From Fagopyrum homotropicum (lineage: Eukaryota; Streptophyta; Magnoliopsida; Caryophyllales; Polygonaceae), in NCBI GenBank assembly GCA_033239125.1, contig BSWB01000006.1, positions 118,280,242 to 118,344,241 of the forward strand: DNA of 64,000 bases, in the 5' to 3' direction. Under the pieces are notes generated by a model, which saw only the letters and a program-made list of their open reading frames with translations, did not search any database and was not told the DNA's origin. Shown piece by piece: positions 48,401 through 59,891 of this stretch. The first letter of the stretch is position 1. Each line of letters starts with the position of its first letter. A program made the translations under genes and the position numbers.

Positions 48401-50623
48401 TCACAAGGTTTACAGTTCTATTGTCAACATATGACGTTCCAACAGGCACTGCTTGCTCTTCCTGACAATTCCTTAACTCCTCGACACTTCCATTCATACC
48501 GACAGAATTTTCAGGAGGCAAAGTGATTTTTCCATCATCATTCAGATTATGGCGCGAGTCTTCTTGGGCATTTGATACCACAACAGCATCCTGAAAATGG
48601 CACACAACTTTCATGACTTAAGCATAAGAATGAGTTAAGCACAAGTCACAAATTTTCACTAGAAGATGAATTACTTCCAAAACATTCAAAGTAAGTCCAT
48701 TCTTTAGACTGGCTCTGAATTTGCACCCAGAACAAAGTAATCTAAAGGAAACCACGTATACATATGCAGAAAGGGAAGAAAAAAAAAGAGAAGAAAAAAG
48801 ATGAAAACATGTGGAGTAGGAAAGTTGTAAGTAATTCAAATATTTTTTTGTATTTGACAAGTACATAGCACAAATAAAAAAAAAGATGGGGAGAGAATAA
48901 TAAAAGAATCAGAAAAAACATACCTGCAATGAATGGAGCCATTTACCATTAATCTGCACCATAGGGAGCCGTAGATCTGTGTAACCTAATTCCTTCTCCT
49001 TTTTTGTCTGCTGGAAAAATACTATGTATCTTCCATCACCGAGAATTTTGGTTATTATCCCACTAGACCACCCAAAATTACAGAAGGCGTCTACTTTATC
49101 TAATAGTTGAAAGGTAATGCTGTTACACCTTGGCGGCAATGGGCGAATATGAAGAGAATCCACAACTGCATTCAGAAATTTGGTATTATTTGAGCTCTTA
49201 TATTCCACCACGAAGTACCTTTTACCAATCTCCTTGAAAACAGTTCCAGGATACCAGATATCAGGTGAACCCCGAGCATCTAGCTTTACTTCTACTGCTG
49301 TTCCAGGACCAAATATCAGTTCATCTGTTATCTGTCAGGATTGAACCGAAAATCCAGATTAAAAACCCATGCATTTTGATACGTGTGAACTGCGAAGAGC
49401 TATGACAATTTCATATGGTCATCTCATGAATGGAAAAATGAATGAGATGGGGAGGAGCACAAATATATTAGGGGATTATTTATGTGAAAATTAACTATAA
49501 AATTGTTTAAAGAAGGCAACAGGCAGTTATCCATACAAGGAGATGAAATATCTAGATAAGAAATTATTTCAGGTGTGAGACGATGCAATTAAATTAATAT
49601 GATAGTTGCCTCGGTTAATCCAAAGGTAAATTTCAGAACTTGCTGCACAGACTGAATACTAATATTGGCAAGATATGCTAGTTTCGCTGTAAACACACAC
49701 ATTAAATAAGGCCACGGGTTTCATATCTTCCTTGGGCTTGTTTGGTATGGTTCCAAGAATTAGAATGAGGGATAGTTTTGAAATTGGGTACGGGTGGACA
49801 AGACCAAGAAAACGATTCAAAAAATTATGCTTCCAGAAATATTCATATACATTTATCCCCAAAACAAACACATTCCAAAACCCGATCCTAGTTCTACAGG
49901 CTTATTACCAAATTTCATCTCACCTTTTACTATCAATCCAAAAGGGAAGTGCAACATCAACTTAGGCAACTGATACAAACTCCCCATACATGTCAGCAAT
50001 ATACGAAAGCATCTAATCAGTCTTAGCAAGAAGAAGCACTACATGATGCATATAATTTATAAAATCGTAGGAACAAAAGTTGTAACCCTAAATCAATGAA
50101 ACCTGCATGCTCAATGCAAAAAATCTCACAAACCAAGCTCAATTACCTGCATATCAGGCAGTACCCATTTGCCATCTACCCAATCCATGTGAAGTCTTAA
50201 GCTAGAGCGCTCAAATTCAAGCTCCTCCCCCGGATTTTGGAAGAAAACACGATAACCTCGATCTCCCAAAACCCCAGTGACAACCCCAATCCACCACCCA
50301 TCGGAGTTATAAGCCTCAACGAAGTCGTTTAACTCGAAACAACGCTCGTCTCCTTCCTTGGGAGGAAGCTCGGGCCGGATAAACGAAGGATGCACAAGCT
50401 CCCTAAGGGGGTTCGCCTCCTTTTCATCTGATACCAAGGTCTTGTACTCCACAAGGTACTTGTTTTTGTGAGTCTTGGAGGGCGGAGAGAGAATTCTGGC
50501 TGGAAACCAGATGCCCAGAAATCCTTCCTCGTCGGAGCTAACTTCGACGTCCGATCCAACGGCGAACTGGGCATGCGGACGGAGCTTCAGGTGATGTGAG
50601 TGCTTTTGCTTATCGATAATCAT
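42408..50623 (-). CDS. Agenet/DUF724 domain protein
   Basis: Eleven exons with matching phases give about 984 residues: 50623-50147, 49331-48924, 48590-48171, 46985-46862, 46678-46578, 46465-46387, 46283-46113, 45530-45369, 45286-45209, 45074-44970, 43237-42408. Exons 1 and 2 each hold a pair of Agenet (Tudor-like) motifs: GIWFPARIL and GYRVFFQ in exon 1, DIWYPGTVF and RYIVFFQ in exon 2. Exons 4-7 are basic, with a KRKRGKPRD AT-hook-like segment. The last exon carries the DUF724 domain (SPIWNTVEAMEVF, EGLAIGLMVTFAGLVEKV) and a coiled coil (about the last 100 residues). Agenet domains bind modified histone tails or other ligands; plant DUF724 proteins are probably nuclear, function unsettled. 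Exons 8-11 come from a tandemly duplicated unit. The splice model is read by eye; the middle exons are the least certain. Confidence 0.85.
43292..44297. mobile_element. Palindromic (foldback) MULE, copy B, inside an intron
   Basis: It has the same ends and layout as copy A, 1,006 bp, with a perfect 9-bp target duplication TTATATTTT (43283-43291 and 44298-44306). It lies in the last intron (43238-44969) of the Agenet/DUF724 gene. High similarity to copy A suggests recent activity of the family. Confidence 0.88.
47928..48108. mobile_element. MULE-type MITE in intron 3 of the Agenet gene
   Basis: It is 181 bp with inverted ends (CAATTTGGTAACTAAGCCTTTTT on the left; AAAAAGCCTAGTAAACCAAATTG on the right) and a perfect 9-bp flanking duplication AAAATGCAA (47919-47927 and 48109-48117). 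A related, more decayed sequence occurs at about 52920-53010. Confidence 0.8.
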
Positions 50624-50975
50624 TTTTTGACTATCGGGTATTTGGCCTTGGAATTCGACTCTTTAGTGACTTATACAATTTTACCCATTATACATTGCAA
50701 TCGCGATGATTTGCTATTTTTTTGGTCCACCCAAAATAAGGGAAATAATTAGGGTTCTATGGAGACGTGGAAAGCTTGGGGCTTTCCAGCTTCAGTTTGG
50801 CGGGATATATGTGGCGGTTTTTTTTATTGTGATTTTCTTTAAATTTGGCTGCCTACCGGCAATCCAAATTCTCCCTCTCACGATTCAAATTTCGTCTCGC
50901 GGTATAAAATATGATTTCTTCAAGTATTTGATTAAATATATATTATGAGGACGGTTAAGATACGGGTCTTAATTT

Positions 50976-51382
50976 TTGTACGGCTGTATAAAATGTTAAC
51001 ACGTGTTTCAATTTTTTTTTTTTCCAGAAACGAATGAAAATGATGGTGCAAAATTTATAAAGGAATAGTGCATAACTTATAAAAGTATAGATAGTTCATA
51101 ATACAAAACTTATAGAGGGATATTGCATAACTTATAAAAGAATAGTTCATGAATTTTAATAAAATAGTTCATAACATATAAACGATTAATTTATAAATAA
51201 TTTAATATAATATATTAAAAAGTAATAGTTCATGAATTATATGAGAATAGTTCAAAGTTTATAAGAGAATAGTGCAAAACTTATAACATGCTAGTTCATT
51301 ATAGTTAAAAGTATCCATAAAATATTTTCTTCAAAAAATAAAAATATATGGACACGTGCCAACATTTTATACGGCCGCACAA
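50976..51382. mobile_element. Candidate MITE upstream of the Agenet gene
   Basis: Termini TTGTACGGCTGTATAAAATG (50976) and, inverted, TTGTGCGGCCGTATAAAATG (ending 51382) match over about 30 bp with four or five mismatches. The interior is a decayed repeat of phrases like AGTTCATAACTTATAAAAG. The target duplication is unclear. Confidence 0.6.
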
Positions 51383-51628
51383 CCTTACCACAATAATGGG
51401 CCGCACCTGAACAACCCCCATAATGTATATCTATTACTAAATATTTTACATTCGATTTTTTTTATAATGAAAATAGACCGATCACTAAACAATATGTTGT
51501 CTCATGAGTCGAAAGACTTAGAAAAATATACAGACAAACCGTCTCGGATAAGAAAAAACAACAACAAATTTTTTCTTTTTTTAACTTTTAATCATAATAT
51601 AAAGTATTATAATTAGAATATTTATTTG

Positions 51629-51630
<2 letters not shown>

Positions 51631-51672
<42 letters not shown>
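51631..51672. repeat. (AT)n microsatellite
   Basis: About 20 AT units. Confidence 0.9.
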
Positions 51673-51677
<5 letters not shown>

Positions 51678-51839
51678 GAGAAGAGTAGGAATTTTGTTTA
51701 CAATAGGCAGTAGAATCTTTTTATATTAGTACAATCTGAATAAATGAACGTCCTAAATTTGTGACTACAATTACTTACCTTGATTAACCATGTAAATAAT
51801 AGCAGCATACGTTAATGATCAAAATTCTAATCCAAATTT

Positions 51840-52260
51840 TGTTATTTCCTTGAACGTCCTAGATTAGTAATCTTAACGATCGAAATTCTAATATTACGAT
51901 CGAAAGTTTCTATTATAATCGAAATTTTGATCGTTAAGGTTACTAAATAGTAGGCTTTAATAGAAAATTCTGATCATAATATTAAAATTTCGATCGAAAT
52001 TTATATATTACAATCGAAATTTGTATATTACAATCGGAATTATGTATTGTAACAAGCGATGTTAAAGGAAAAACCTAATATTTTGATCGAAAATATAGAT
52101 CAACGAACATAAAAGTGTAAACATGAGAAACTTTGTAATAGTGTCATTAGTATATAAATTACGATTGAAATTTGTATAATACGATAAATTTAAATTGAAC
52201 TATAACGATCGAAATTAATACATAACGAGTGAAATCTAACATTAGTAATTATCGATATCC
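51840..52260. repeat. Degenerate repeat of an ATTACGATCGAAATT-like motif
   Basis: The words CGATCGAAATT, AATCGAAATTT and TACAATCGAAATTTGTAT recur about ten times in both orientations with irregular spacing. No coding region is present. Confidence 0.6.
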
Positions 52261-52457
52261 TAAATCACCATTGAAATATATGTTTTTATTACAATAAATA
52301 CTATTCAATTTATTGAAATTGTATTTGTCAATAATAATACAGTGTCACATCCATTAATATTTATAGTGAATAAATATCTTAAACGTCCATTTATTAAGCA
52401 GGCGTTTGTACGTAAGAAAGGTTCTCACCTGACCATACATAATATCATCCCCTCTCT

Positions 52458-52484
52458 ATAATAATAATAATAATAATAATAATA

Positions 52485-52516
<32 letters not shown>
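52458..52516. repeat. (ATA)n(ATT)n palindromic microsatellite
   Basis: About ten ATA units run directly into about ten ATT units, giving a perfect inverted repeat capable of forming a hairpin. Confidence 0.9.
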
Positions 52517-55500
52517 GAGTAGTACTTTACATATGTGGCAAAATTATAATTTGAATATCCGAAGAAAAATATACTAAATTAATAATTAAATACGATAACT
52601 TTTACCAAAATCTAATGACTATATATTCAACACATTTTGTTTAGGATAATTTGTAAATTGAAAGGTAACTAATACGTGTTAAGTGAAATGAAATTTGTTT
52701 AGGACAATCTGTAATACGACTAATATAATATATCGGGTTTAATTATGAAATTGTTGTTGAGTTGTTGAAATTGGTCGGGTTATTTATATTTATAAATTAA
52801 TTGGGCTTAACGGGGTGATCAAAATAAATGGAAGGAATCCCAAATGACCCAATTTGATAGAGATCGAGTTGTAGTGAAAGAATCCGAAAAAATCAAGAAA
52901 GACCAAAAAAAATATACAGGGTCAAATTCACTAACTAAGCCTTTTTTAGTTATTGCTCTATACTCGTGTCAAATTCATTTAGTAAATATACCCCTAATTT
53001 TTGTTAATGTTCAAAAGTTAGGAATTTAGTCCTCTTTCATTGTTATAATTTAACCGTGCACTGTCTTCTCTAGTTGTCTAATTAGTTATATAGGTTGTGT
53101 TTGACATGTCGTTTACACTAGTGTTGGGAAGTGATTACGAGTGTTTGACACGCGCTAAAACACTAGTGTTTAGTGTTTTTCGGATGATTTTTAAAACACT
53201 CATTTGAGCGAGGGTTTGAGGAGTGTTTTGTGTTTTTTAGCTTGGAATTGACTCTGTTACCCCTACAATTTAAACCTTATTACAATAATACCAGATATAA
53301 GTATAACAATCTCTCACATCTGATAGCAGAGGAATCCCTAAAAGAGTTGATATTCACAGTTCGACACACACGACGAAGGAGACGAAGGTCGAAACGAATA
53401 AGAGAAGGGCCAAATGAAGTAGATCTGTGGAGGGCTCTCCCGTGTGAGGCGACGAAGAAGAACATCGGCTGCGGATACACTGATTATTCTTATATGAACC
53501 CTAGACTCGAATTTGGTGGAGGTTGATAACTTTACTGGTGTTTTTATTAGAAAATATTGAATTTGATCGATTTGTGGGAGATGTGTTAGTACTTGGGATG
53601 ATAGAGATATGTTTAGGACTTGTTTTGTTTAACAAATTGTAATCTGGTTCAACTTGGAATTTGTTGTTTGAGTAGTTTCTCTCAAGATTGAATTTTCACG
53701 GATAAAAATTTTTTTAAAAAAAAGAACACTTTAGGTACTAAAGTTTATTAGTTGACACAAATGACGTAATTGAACGATGGTCCAGTTCTCAACAATATCA
53801 TATAATTACACATAATTTTAAGTCGATTTACCCAGAGTTGCTTCCTTTCACTTGAAAGAAGCTCACATAATGAATGGACCAACCGCTATATATTTGATAA
53901 TCACAAGTAAGTGAACCAACCTACTTGGCAGCTGAAAACATTGACCTTTGACATCTATATATGAGGAAAGTATTGTCACTTAGGTGTCTTCTATTACATT
54001 TTGACCTGGGCTTGTAAATTGTCTCATAGTTTTATTAATGTCGTGTTTATGGAGTTGTGTAAGATTGAGCAACTATGATGTGTATTTAAACCTCTCCGGA
54101 CCTTCTACGTAATGTTCTATCTTTCATGGCATTGTGATTTGTGAGTGAAAATTAGTGACGTGGAACTTCAAATGGTAACACTTGAGTTGGATTTCTTCAG
54201 ATCAGTCAAGATATAAATCCCTTATGTTGTGATTAGCCGTATTGTTGAGGCTTCTGATAACTTTGAATGTTTTAGAAATTGTTGTATGCTCAATTTATTA
54301 GTTTTTCTTGTTGGAGGACTCACTTTGATTTCCTCTCTCCATCATAACATGGATATAGTGTTTGGCCTCACAAAGCCCACATTATTGAGTTGTTTTAATT
54401 CGTGTCAATAAGTATAAGTTTTTTCTATCTTAAGTACATCTGGTGAAGGAAGTGATCTCTGACTTCTATTAATCTCCTGCATTTCTAGTTCTGTGCTAGT
54501 GAGTTTTTCCCCCCTCGATATCTTGGGTTGGTTTTGAATCATGTAATTTATGTCATAGGGTTATGTGTTGTATTCCGAAAGACATATGAAACTACTTCAG
54601 TGATGAGCATTTCTTCCTTTAGAAGTGTGACATTTTTACTAATGTGTCTTATTCATACCATCCTCAAGTTCAAAACCCACCATGTTCAAATTTATAATAT
54701 TGTTGCGCCAGTATGGAGCTGAATCAACATGATATAGAAGTTGTCATAACGTGTTTACTTTAAAAAATAACTGAAAAAGCCCACTTTTGCCATCCTAAAT
54801 ATGTAACATATGTAACCTAGATAGTTTCAAGAATTCAGTAAGTTAGGGGAAGAAAATACATGAGCAATTTAAGGAAAGAAACTAAGAGGTATGACAATAA
54901 TATCACACATAACTAAGCTGAAATGTAAATTATCACCTTGCAAGCCAAAATTCTAAAATTCAGCAAGCTAACAAAAAAATCCCTTACTTTATATAGGGGT
55001 AATTTATTAAAATCACCTAAATTTCAATAGACAATAGCAGAATTTGTTTTTCAAATTGAACTACTGTGTTTGATTGTGAATGATTGAACTATTGAGAGCC
55101 CTATTAGCTACTCTCATATGTTGAGAGCCCTAAGAATAATTGAACTGCTATTAATTTTCTTCTTCTGTTCTTTTTTTTTTTTCTCATCTGTTATTTTCCT
55201 TATTGTTTTTTTTCTCATCTATTAATTTTCTTCTTCCATTCTTTTTTTTGTTGATGTTTGATTAATGCTTGTTGTTCTGTTGGTTTTTGTTGCTGATTTT
55301 TTTTTTCCGATTGTTGTTGCAACATCAATAATCAAAACCGATGAGTTGCCCAACCTTCTCTTACTAGTGTGCTATTAGTGTTGGCATACATCTAATTGTC
55401 TTCTAATGATATATAATTGGTGTGGTTGATTAGTGCTTTACTGGTGTTTGACAACAAACTTTTTTTGACTACTGCTCCAGTGCTCCATGAGTTGCCCAAC

Positions 55501-55582
55501 CTTCTTTTATAGTTATATTATTTTCTGTCATAATTTCAACTTTGTTGGTAAAAACTGAGCGTGAATATGTTGTAGAGTGTAG
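52517..55582. other. Intergenic; possible remains of a Harbinger-type element
   Basis: No intact gene. 52920-53010 is a relic related to the MITE at 47928. 53094-53240 begins GGTTGTGTTTGACATG and repeats ACACTAGTGTT and GTGTTTGACAC, in the style of PIF/Harbinger ends, and could be the left end of the element whose Myb-like ORF starts at 55583. The DDE transposase was not found. 53230-53526 is a short basic ORF without support. Confidence 0.4.
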
Positions 55583-56439
55583 ATGGATGACAATAACGTT
55601 TCACAAAGTTGAAGTAGGGGTCCAAATTTTATTTGGACAGATGAGCTTGTCAGACTTCTAGTGTCGATTTTAATTGAATACCAACAGAAAAATGGGAGCA
55701 AACAAGCCTACAATTGGAAGGATATTACTGCTTCATTTATCAGTAAGAGTGAGAAGAATGGTGCCAAGGATTTTTGTATGAATAAATTTGAGTCAATGAA
55801 AAAAGAATACAAGGCTTGGAAATTGCTTTGGAATTCGGAGACGGGTCTAGGTTGGGATGAGAACACTCGAATGATTTCGACTTTCAATGAATGGTGGGAT
55901 AAAAAGATCAAGGTAATTAATAATTTGTATTTATATTATTTCAATAGCATGTATATGAATAAATGTGTTATGTAACTTATTGTGTTTTTTATGTGTTGTA
56001 GGAAGATGCAAACTGTAAGAAATACAAGAATAAGGGAATGCATGTGGAGTATGAAGAGTTATTGGCTTCATTTTTTTGCTACAAATGTAGCAATTGGTCG
56101 TCTAACCATGTCATCCGGAATGGTTCGTGAGCCAACTCTTGATCGTGTGTCGCTTGTAGATGATGAGGACTTAGGTTTAGGTGAAGACGATGGAGACAGT
56201 CGTGAACTTTCCCGTAATTTTTTTGGCACGGTCAATGAAGACGGAGGCTCTAAGTACTCAAGAAATATAGCAGATATCAATGATGAGCCAATACAGTTTG
56301 CAGAACCTCCACCGCCAAGTAGGCGTAAGAAAGACAAGGGTCCGTTGAAGAGAAAACGACGACAACCTATTGGGTTATCCAAGTTGGAAGCATTTTTAGA
56401 CTGTTCACATGAGACCAGTGATAGGTTTATGACCCTCTT
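55583..56439 (+). pseudogene. Myb/SANT-like DNA-binding protein (PIF/Harbinger ORF1 type), disrupted
   Basis: The frame from the ATG at 55583 has a TGA after nine codons, then a Myb/SANT-like domain (Myb_DNA-bind_3 type): FIWTDELVRLLVSIL, NWKDITASF, MKKEYKAWKLLWNSETGLGWDE. An intron is likely at 55913-56001. In exon 2 a run of seven T at about 56073-56079 appears to carry one extra T, shifting the frame; the acidic and basic C-terminal part (REPTLDRVSLVDDEDLGL, PPPSRRKKDKGPLKRKRRQ) reads on in the next frame. At 56440 a Gypsy LTR cuts the gene. Such proteins partner the Harbinger transposase, and related host genes exist, so domestication before decay cannot be excluded. Confidence 0.75.
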
Positions 56440-56940
56440 TGTAATATCCTTAGTCTTTATAGGGATCCTGCCCTTGCAGTTTTGCTTGCCGCAGGTGCGG
56501 TGCCCCCCGCGGCTCTAGTGTCCCGCCCCCACAATTTCGGTGTCGGGCGCCGCTTGTGTTGATCGTTTGCTTTTTACCTTTGCTTCTTCCTTAAGTATCT
56601 TTCCTCCTCCAGATGAGGGTTTCCATCTCTCTTTCCCAATTTCATCTCCTCTTCCACGTTCATCTTCTTCACTCTTCTTCCTTGAGTTTTCTTTAGATTT
56701 CCTTCAAGAGTTGAGCTTTGTGAAGCTTTGTTGCATGGTAATGATGGTTTGATGTTGTTCAGATGATGAGCATGGTGTTGTGTGTTGTGGCTTGAGGATC
56801 CAGGCTTGTGAGAGTCGTTTCTGAGTTGTTGAGGTAGGTTTTTTCCCCTCTTTTTCCTTCTTTCCTTCCTTTCTTCTTCTTTAGTTTAGGAATTCCCACA
56901 AGTTGATCTTGCGTACCTCTCCTAGACAATTATTGGCATG

Positions 56941-56972
<32 letters not shown>

Positions 56973-58299
56973 TGTATGTATGTATGTATGTATGTATGTA
57001 TGTATGTATGTATGTATGTATGTATGTATGTATGCTATTGATTGCCTTGGGAAATGAAAGAAGTGAAGAGATCGGGGTAGAGGAGCGAAGAGAAGCAAAT
57101 AATCGCCCCTCTATTGTGCAACCGCCCCCGCGTCTTGACAACGCCACCCCTGCTGCAAGGTTGTGTCGCCGCCCCTGCGGCAGAGTGTCACCGCCCCAGC
57201 GGTGTGTCGCCGCTCCTGCGCCTTCTTGCTTCTGCAAGTGCTTGTCCAGGCCATACCAAGATTGGTATGTTTCTTCCCTTTTCTTTTGGCTTAACTTGAG
57301 TGTGAGGCTAGGCTAGTGAGGTGTGTGGTGAGTTTGTTGATGTATATGTTGAGGTAATGTCTTAGGCATTTGTGAGTATGTTGTGATATCGAGGTTTATA
57401 TACGAGTTATGGTTTAGGTATGATGATGGAGTGCAGGAGGTGAATCTCCTAACCTTGACAATGTTTGATTTTGTGTGTGCCTTGCTGATGCAGACACTGA
57501 TCGTTTCCTCGAGGGGAAACTATGACGTGAATCAGGTTTGCGTTTGTATCAGGTAAGTCCATTGGACTTACTTAGCGAGCCGTTATGGATTTGAGTGATT
57601 GCGATAGTGGTGCTTGTGCATATGATTGTTGTATTTGTAACCTAAACCGAACTACGACGACCGTATATGTATATTTAAATGGCCCAAGTGTATTATAACG
57701 GTTCGTGTCCACCTGTCAAAGCTTGACGATGAGTGGAGAAGGTTCCCTGAAACCGGTACTCTAGGGGGGAGGTACATCCCCATGCAAAACTTGTGTGAAA
57801 GGGGACATAGGCGGGGTTCTAAGGTTCCTCGTGTCATAAAAGAAGTTGAATTAGTAATGGTATAACATAATGAAGATAATAAACGGATATGTGTGTGAGC
57901 ATTGCATATTGTGATGTGATGATGTGTTGTATGTGCTATTACTTTTATTCTTATTTATGATATGTTAGCTAACGGTTCATACCGTGTTGTAGATATTCTG
58001 TAGGATAGGAAGACTGCAGAGTGAGCCAGGTTGGTGATCAGTCGAGGGCTACCGTACACTAGGATGTGCGAGGGTTTTGGGATGTTTTGTACATGTATGG
58101 TTATGTGATTGCCATTTTGTATTCGGTTGTATTTTGTAAACCTTTTGGATGTATATATTTATATAGTGTTATGTATTTGGTTTTATATCTATTTGTGACT
58201 TGTTGTAAGATCCAGTGAACTTGTTGTCAGGCTAGGGTCAAGATCCACTGTGAGATCCTAGCCCAGTAGCGCCCTAAGTCCTGAGATTGGAGTGTTACA
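56440..58299 (+). repeat. 5' LTR of the Gypsy element, 1.86 kb
   Basis: It starts TGTAATATCC inside the Myb-like gene and ends GGAGTGTTACA, with inverted TGTAAyA/TrTTACA ends. It contains the GTTAGCTAACGGTT...TGTTGTAGAT box (57966-57995) shared with the LTRs at 10931 and 23969, and a (GTAT)n tract. Confidence 0.85.
56941..57034. repeat. (TATG)n microsatellite in the Gypsy LTR
   Basis: More than twenty TATG units. It creates repetitive ORFs on both strands that are not genes. Confidence 0.95.
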
Positions 58300-58303
58300 A
58301 AGT

Positions 58304-58315
58304 TGGTATCAGAGC
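58304..58315 (+). other. Primer binding site of the Gypsy element, tRNA-Met type
   Basis: TGGTATCAGAGC lies four bases after the LTR end. Confidence 0.9.
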
Positions 58316-58464
58316 CTTAGGTTGACAACTATGATACTTGTAATATGCGATAAAAGCCGAATAGATAAACAAACAAAATTCAAAAGGGGTATGACTTTTC
58401 CAAAAGGATTTTGGTTTTGAAAAGTGTACAACTATTTTGGGATAGAGTATACGGGAAGCCATCA

Positions 58465-58992
58465 TGATAGAAAAAGGGGGATCTAGATCGAGGAGAAACT
58501 TCAACTACTTCTTCTTGATCGTTTGAGATAGATCAAACTATGAATTTGGGTGGCGGAAGCGTTTGGTTGATCCTTCAAAAGGATCCTCGAGTATGAAGGC
58601 TTGGATCAAAGACTAGATCCAAGATAAGAACTCTAAGAGGATGGAGGAAGGGGTGATGCCTAAACTAAGTAAGAGGGTTTTCCTTCTCAATACTTAGTAT
58701 TCAACTTAGACATATCTTTTACAAATGAGCCAAGCCATCCTTATATAGTGGATGGAGGCCATACAAAGAGTCCAAATATAAATGACTGAATTAAAGTCGG
58801 AATTAAGTTCCGAATATGAAAAGCCTAAAATATGAAAGGTCGGAATTCAATTCACGGAATTAAGTTCCGGAATTAAAGTTCCGAATACAAAAAGACTTAT
58901 TATTAAATAGCCGAATAATAATAACGGTCTTCCAAAATGTGCGGGTCCTTCTAGCCGGAACACGGATGGCATCGCCATCCGGGGGCGTATCA
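58465..58992 (-). repeat. 3' LTR of the non-autonomous element
   Basis: 528 bp, TGATAG...GTATCA, same sequence as 60064-60591 by eye. Confidence 0.92.
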
Positions 58993-59003
58993 TTCTCCTC
59001 CTC
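58993..59003 (-). other. Polypurine tract of the non-autonomous element
   Basis: The minus strand reads GAGGAGGAGAA directly between the ORF stop codon and the 3' LTR, the primer position for plus-strand DNA synthesis. Confidence 0.8.
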
Positions 59004-59870
59004 TTAAATGTGAAACGTCCTCGTTTCACCGTAAAAAAAGAAAGGAGTCATTTGAAGAACAAGACCCTTGAAAATCAACCTTAGATGCATAATGTCGGAG
59101 TCGGGCGGCTTCGACTTGTAGTCTTTCACAAGGATGTTGGGGGCCCCAAGCTTGTTGAAATCGGGAGGCTCAAACTTGTAGTAAATGAGGATGGCCTCGC
59201 CGGTGAGTTTGTCTTCCATGCCCTTTAAGCTTATGACATTGTACGTCGGAGGCATGCCGGAAAGAAGCAAGGGTAAGCCGGTAAATAAATGATTAGACAA
59301 AACAAAGTCAAACCTCGGGTCAACCGGCTCGAATTTGTAGTCCAACAACATAAATGTGTCATTGTCATGGTTGATGGCTTCTTCACCCTTGATGATGATC
59401 TCATCTTGAAAATAATCTCCACATAACGGATTGACAAGATGAATTGGAATAATCGGGGATACCTCCGGAATGATGATTTCTTCCTTGGCCTCTTCTAATG
59501 GATCATCACACAACGGTTCTTCTTGTTGGGCGGCCGTTATGAGGGAGGCCATTTGTGCCTTCAAAGCTTCTATCTCATGCTTTAGAGCGACATTCTCTTT
59601 GGCTAAGACGGCAACACGTTGTCGGTGTTCATGTGGATACCCATGGATGCTCTCTTTAGGCCTTGGTGGATTTGGAGGAGGCAACCACTCCTCTTGGAGA
59701 CTAGGACGCCGTCGGTGGGGCCTTGGTGGGTCCGGAGGAGGCAACCACACCTCCTCCTTAAAGTATTCTCTCCGTTGGTACCTCCGGCTGGTTTGCTTGG
59801 CCTTCATTGGATATGGAGGAGGTAACCATTCATCATCCTCATCATAAGAATCAGAATCGTCATAGAACAT
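59004..59870 (-). CDS. Unrecognised 288-residue protein of the non-autonomous LTR element
   Basis: The ATG at 59870 is the first Met of a slightly longer open frame; the TAA at 59004-59006 touches the purine tract. I do not recognise the family. Visible structure: an acidic start (DDSDSYDEDDE), three WLPPP motifs (residues 15, 42, 62) separated by basic RR-rich linkers, and a predicted coiled coil at 84-116 with Leu at 89, 96, 103, 110 and a second column V86, N93, I100, M107. Then comes an acidic Ile-rich middle, three YKxxPxD motifs (178, 231, 251) and a hydrophobic end. No CCHC knuckle, no D-T/S-G, no RT or integrase motif. Its unbroken state and central place suggest it matters to the element, perhaps as a Gag substitute or a captured host sequence; both are inference. 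Confidence 0.8.
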   Translation of the reverse strand: MFYDDSDSYDEDDEWLPPPYPMKAKQTSRRYQRREYFKEEVWLPPPDPPRPHRRRPSLQEEWLPPPNPPRPKESIHGYPHEHRQRVAVLAKENVALKHEIEALKAQMASLITAAQQEEPLCDDPLEEAKEEIIIPEVSPIIPIHLVNPLCGDYFQDEIIIKGEEAINHDNDTFMLLDYKFEPVDPRFDFVLSNHLFTGLPLLLSGMPPTYNVISLKGMEDKLTGEAILIYYKFEPPDFNKLGAPNILVKDYKSKPPDSDIMHLRLIFKGLVLQMTPFFFYGETRTFHI

Positions 59871-59891
59871 GATGAACGATGAAGAACACTT

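Noticed and set aside
53230..53526. 98-codon ORF with an Arg-rich stretch
   Set aside because: No domain, no homologous text elsewhere in the window, and it lies in presumed transposon non-coding DNA.
56881..57316. Repetitive ORFs reading YVCM or HTYI repeats
   Set aside because: They are translations of the (TATG)n microsatellite in the Gypsy LTR.
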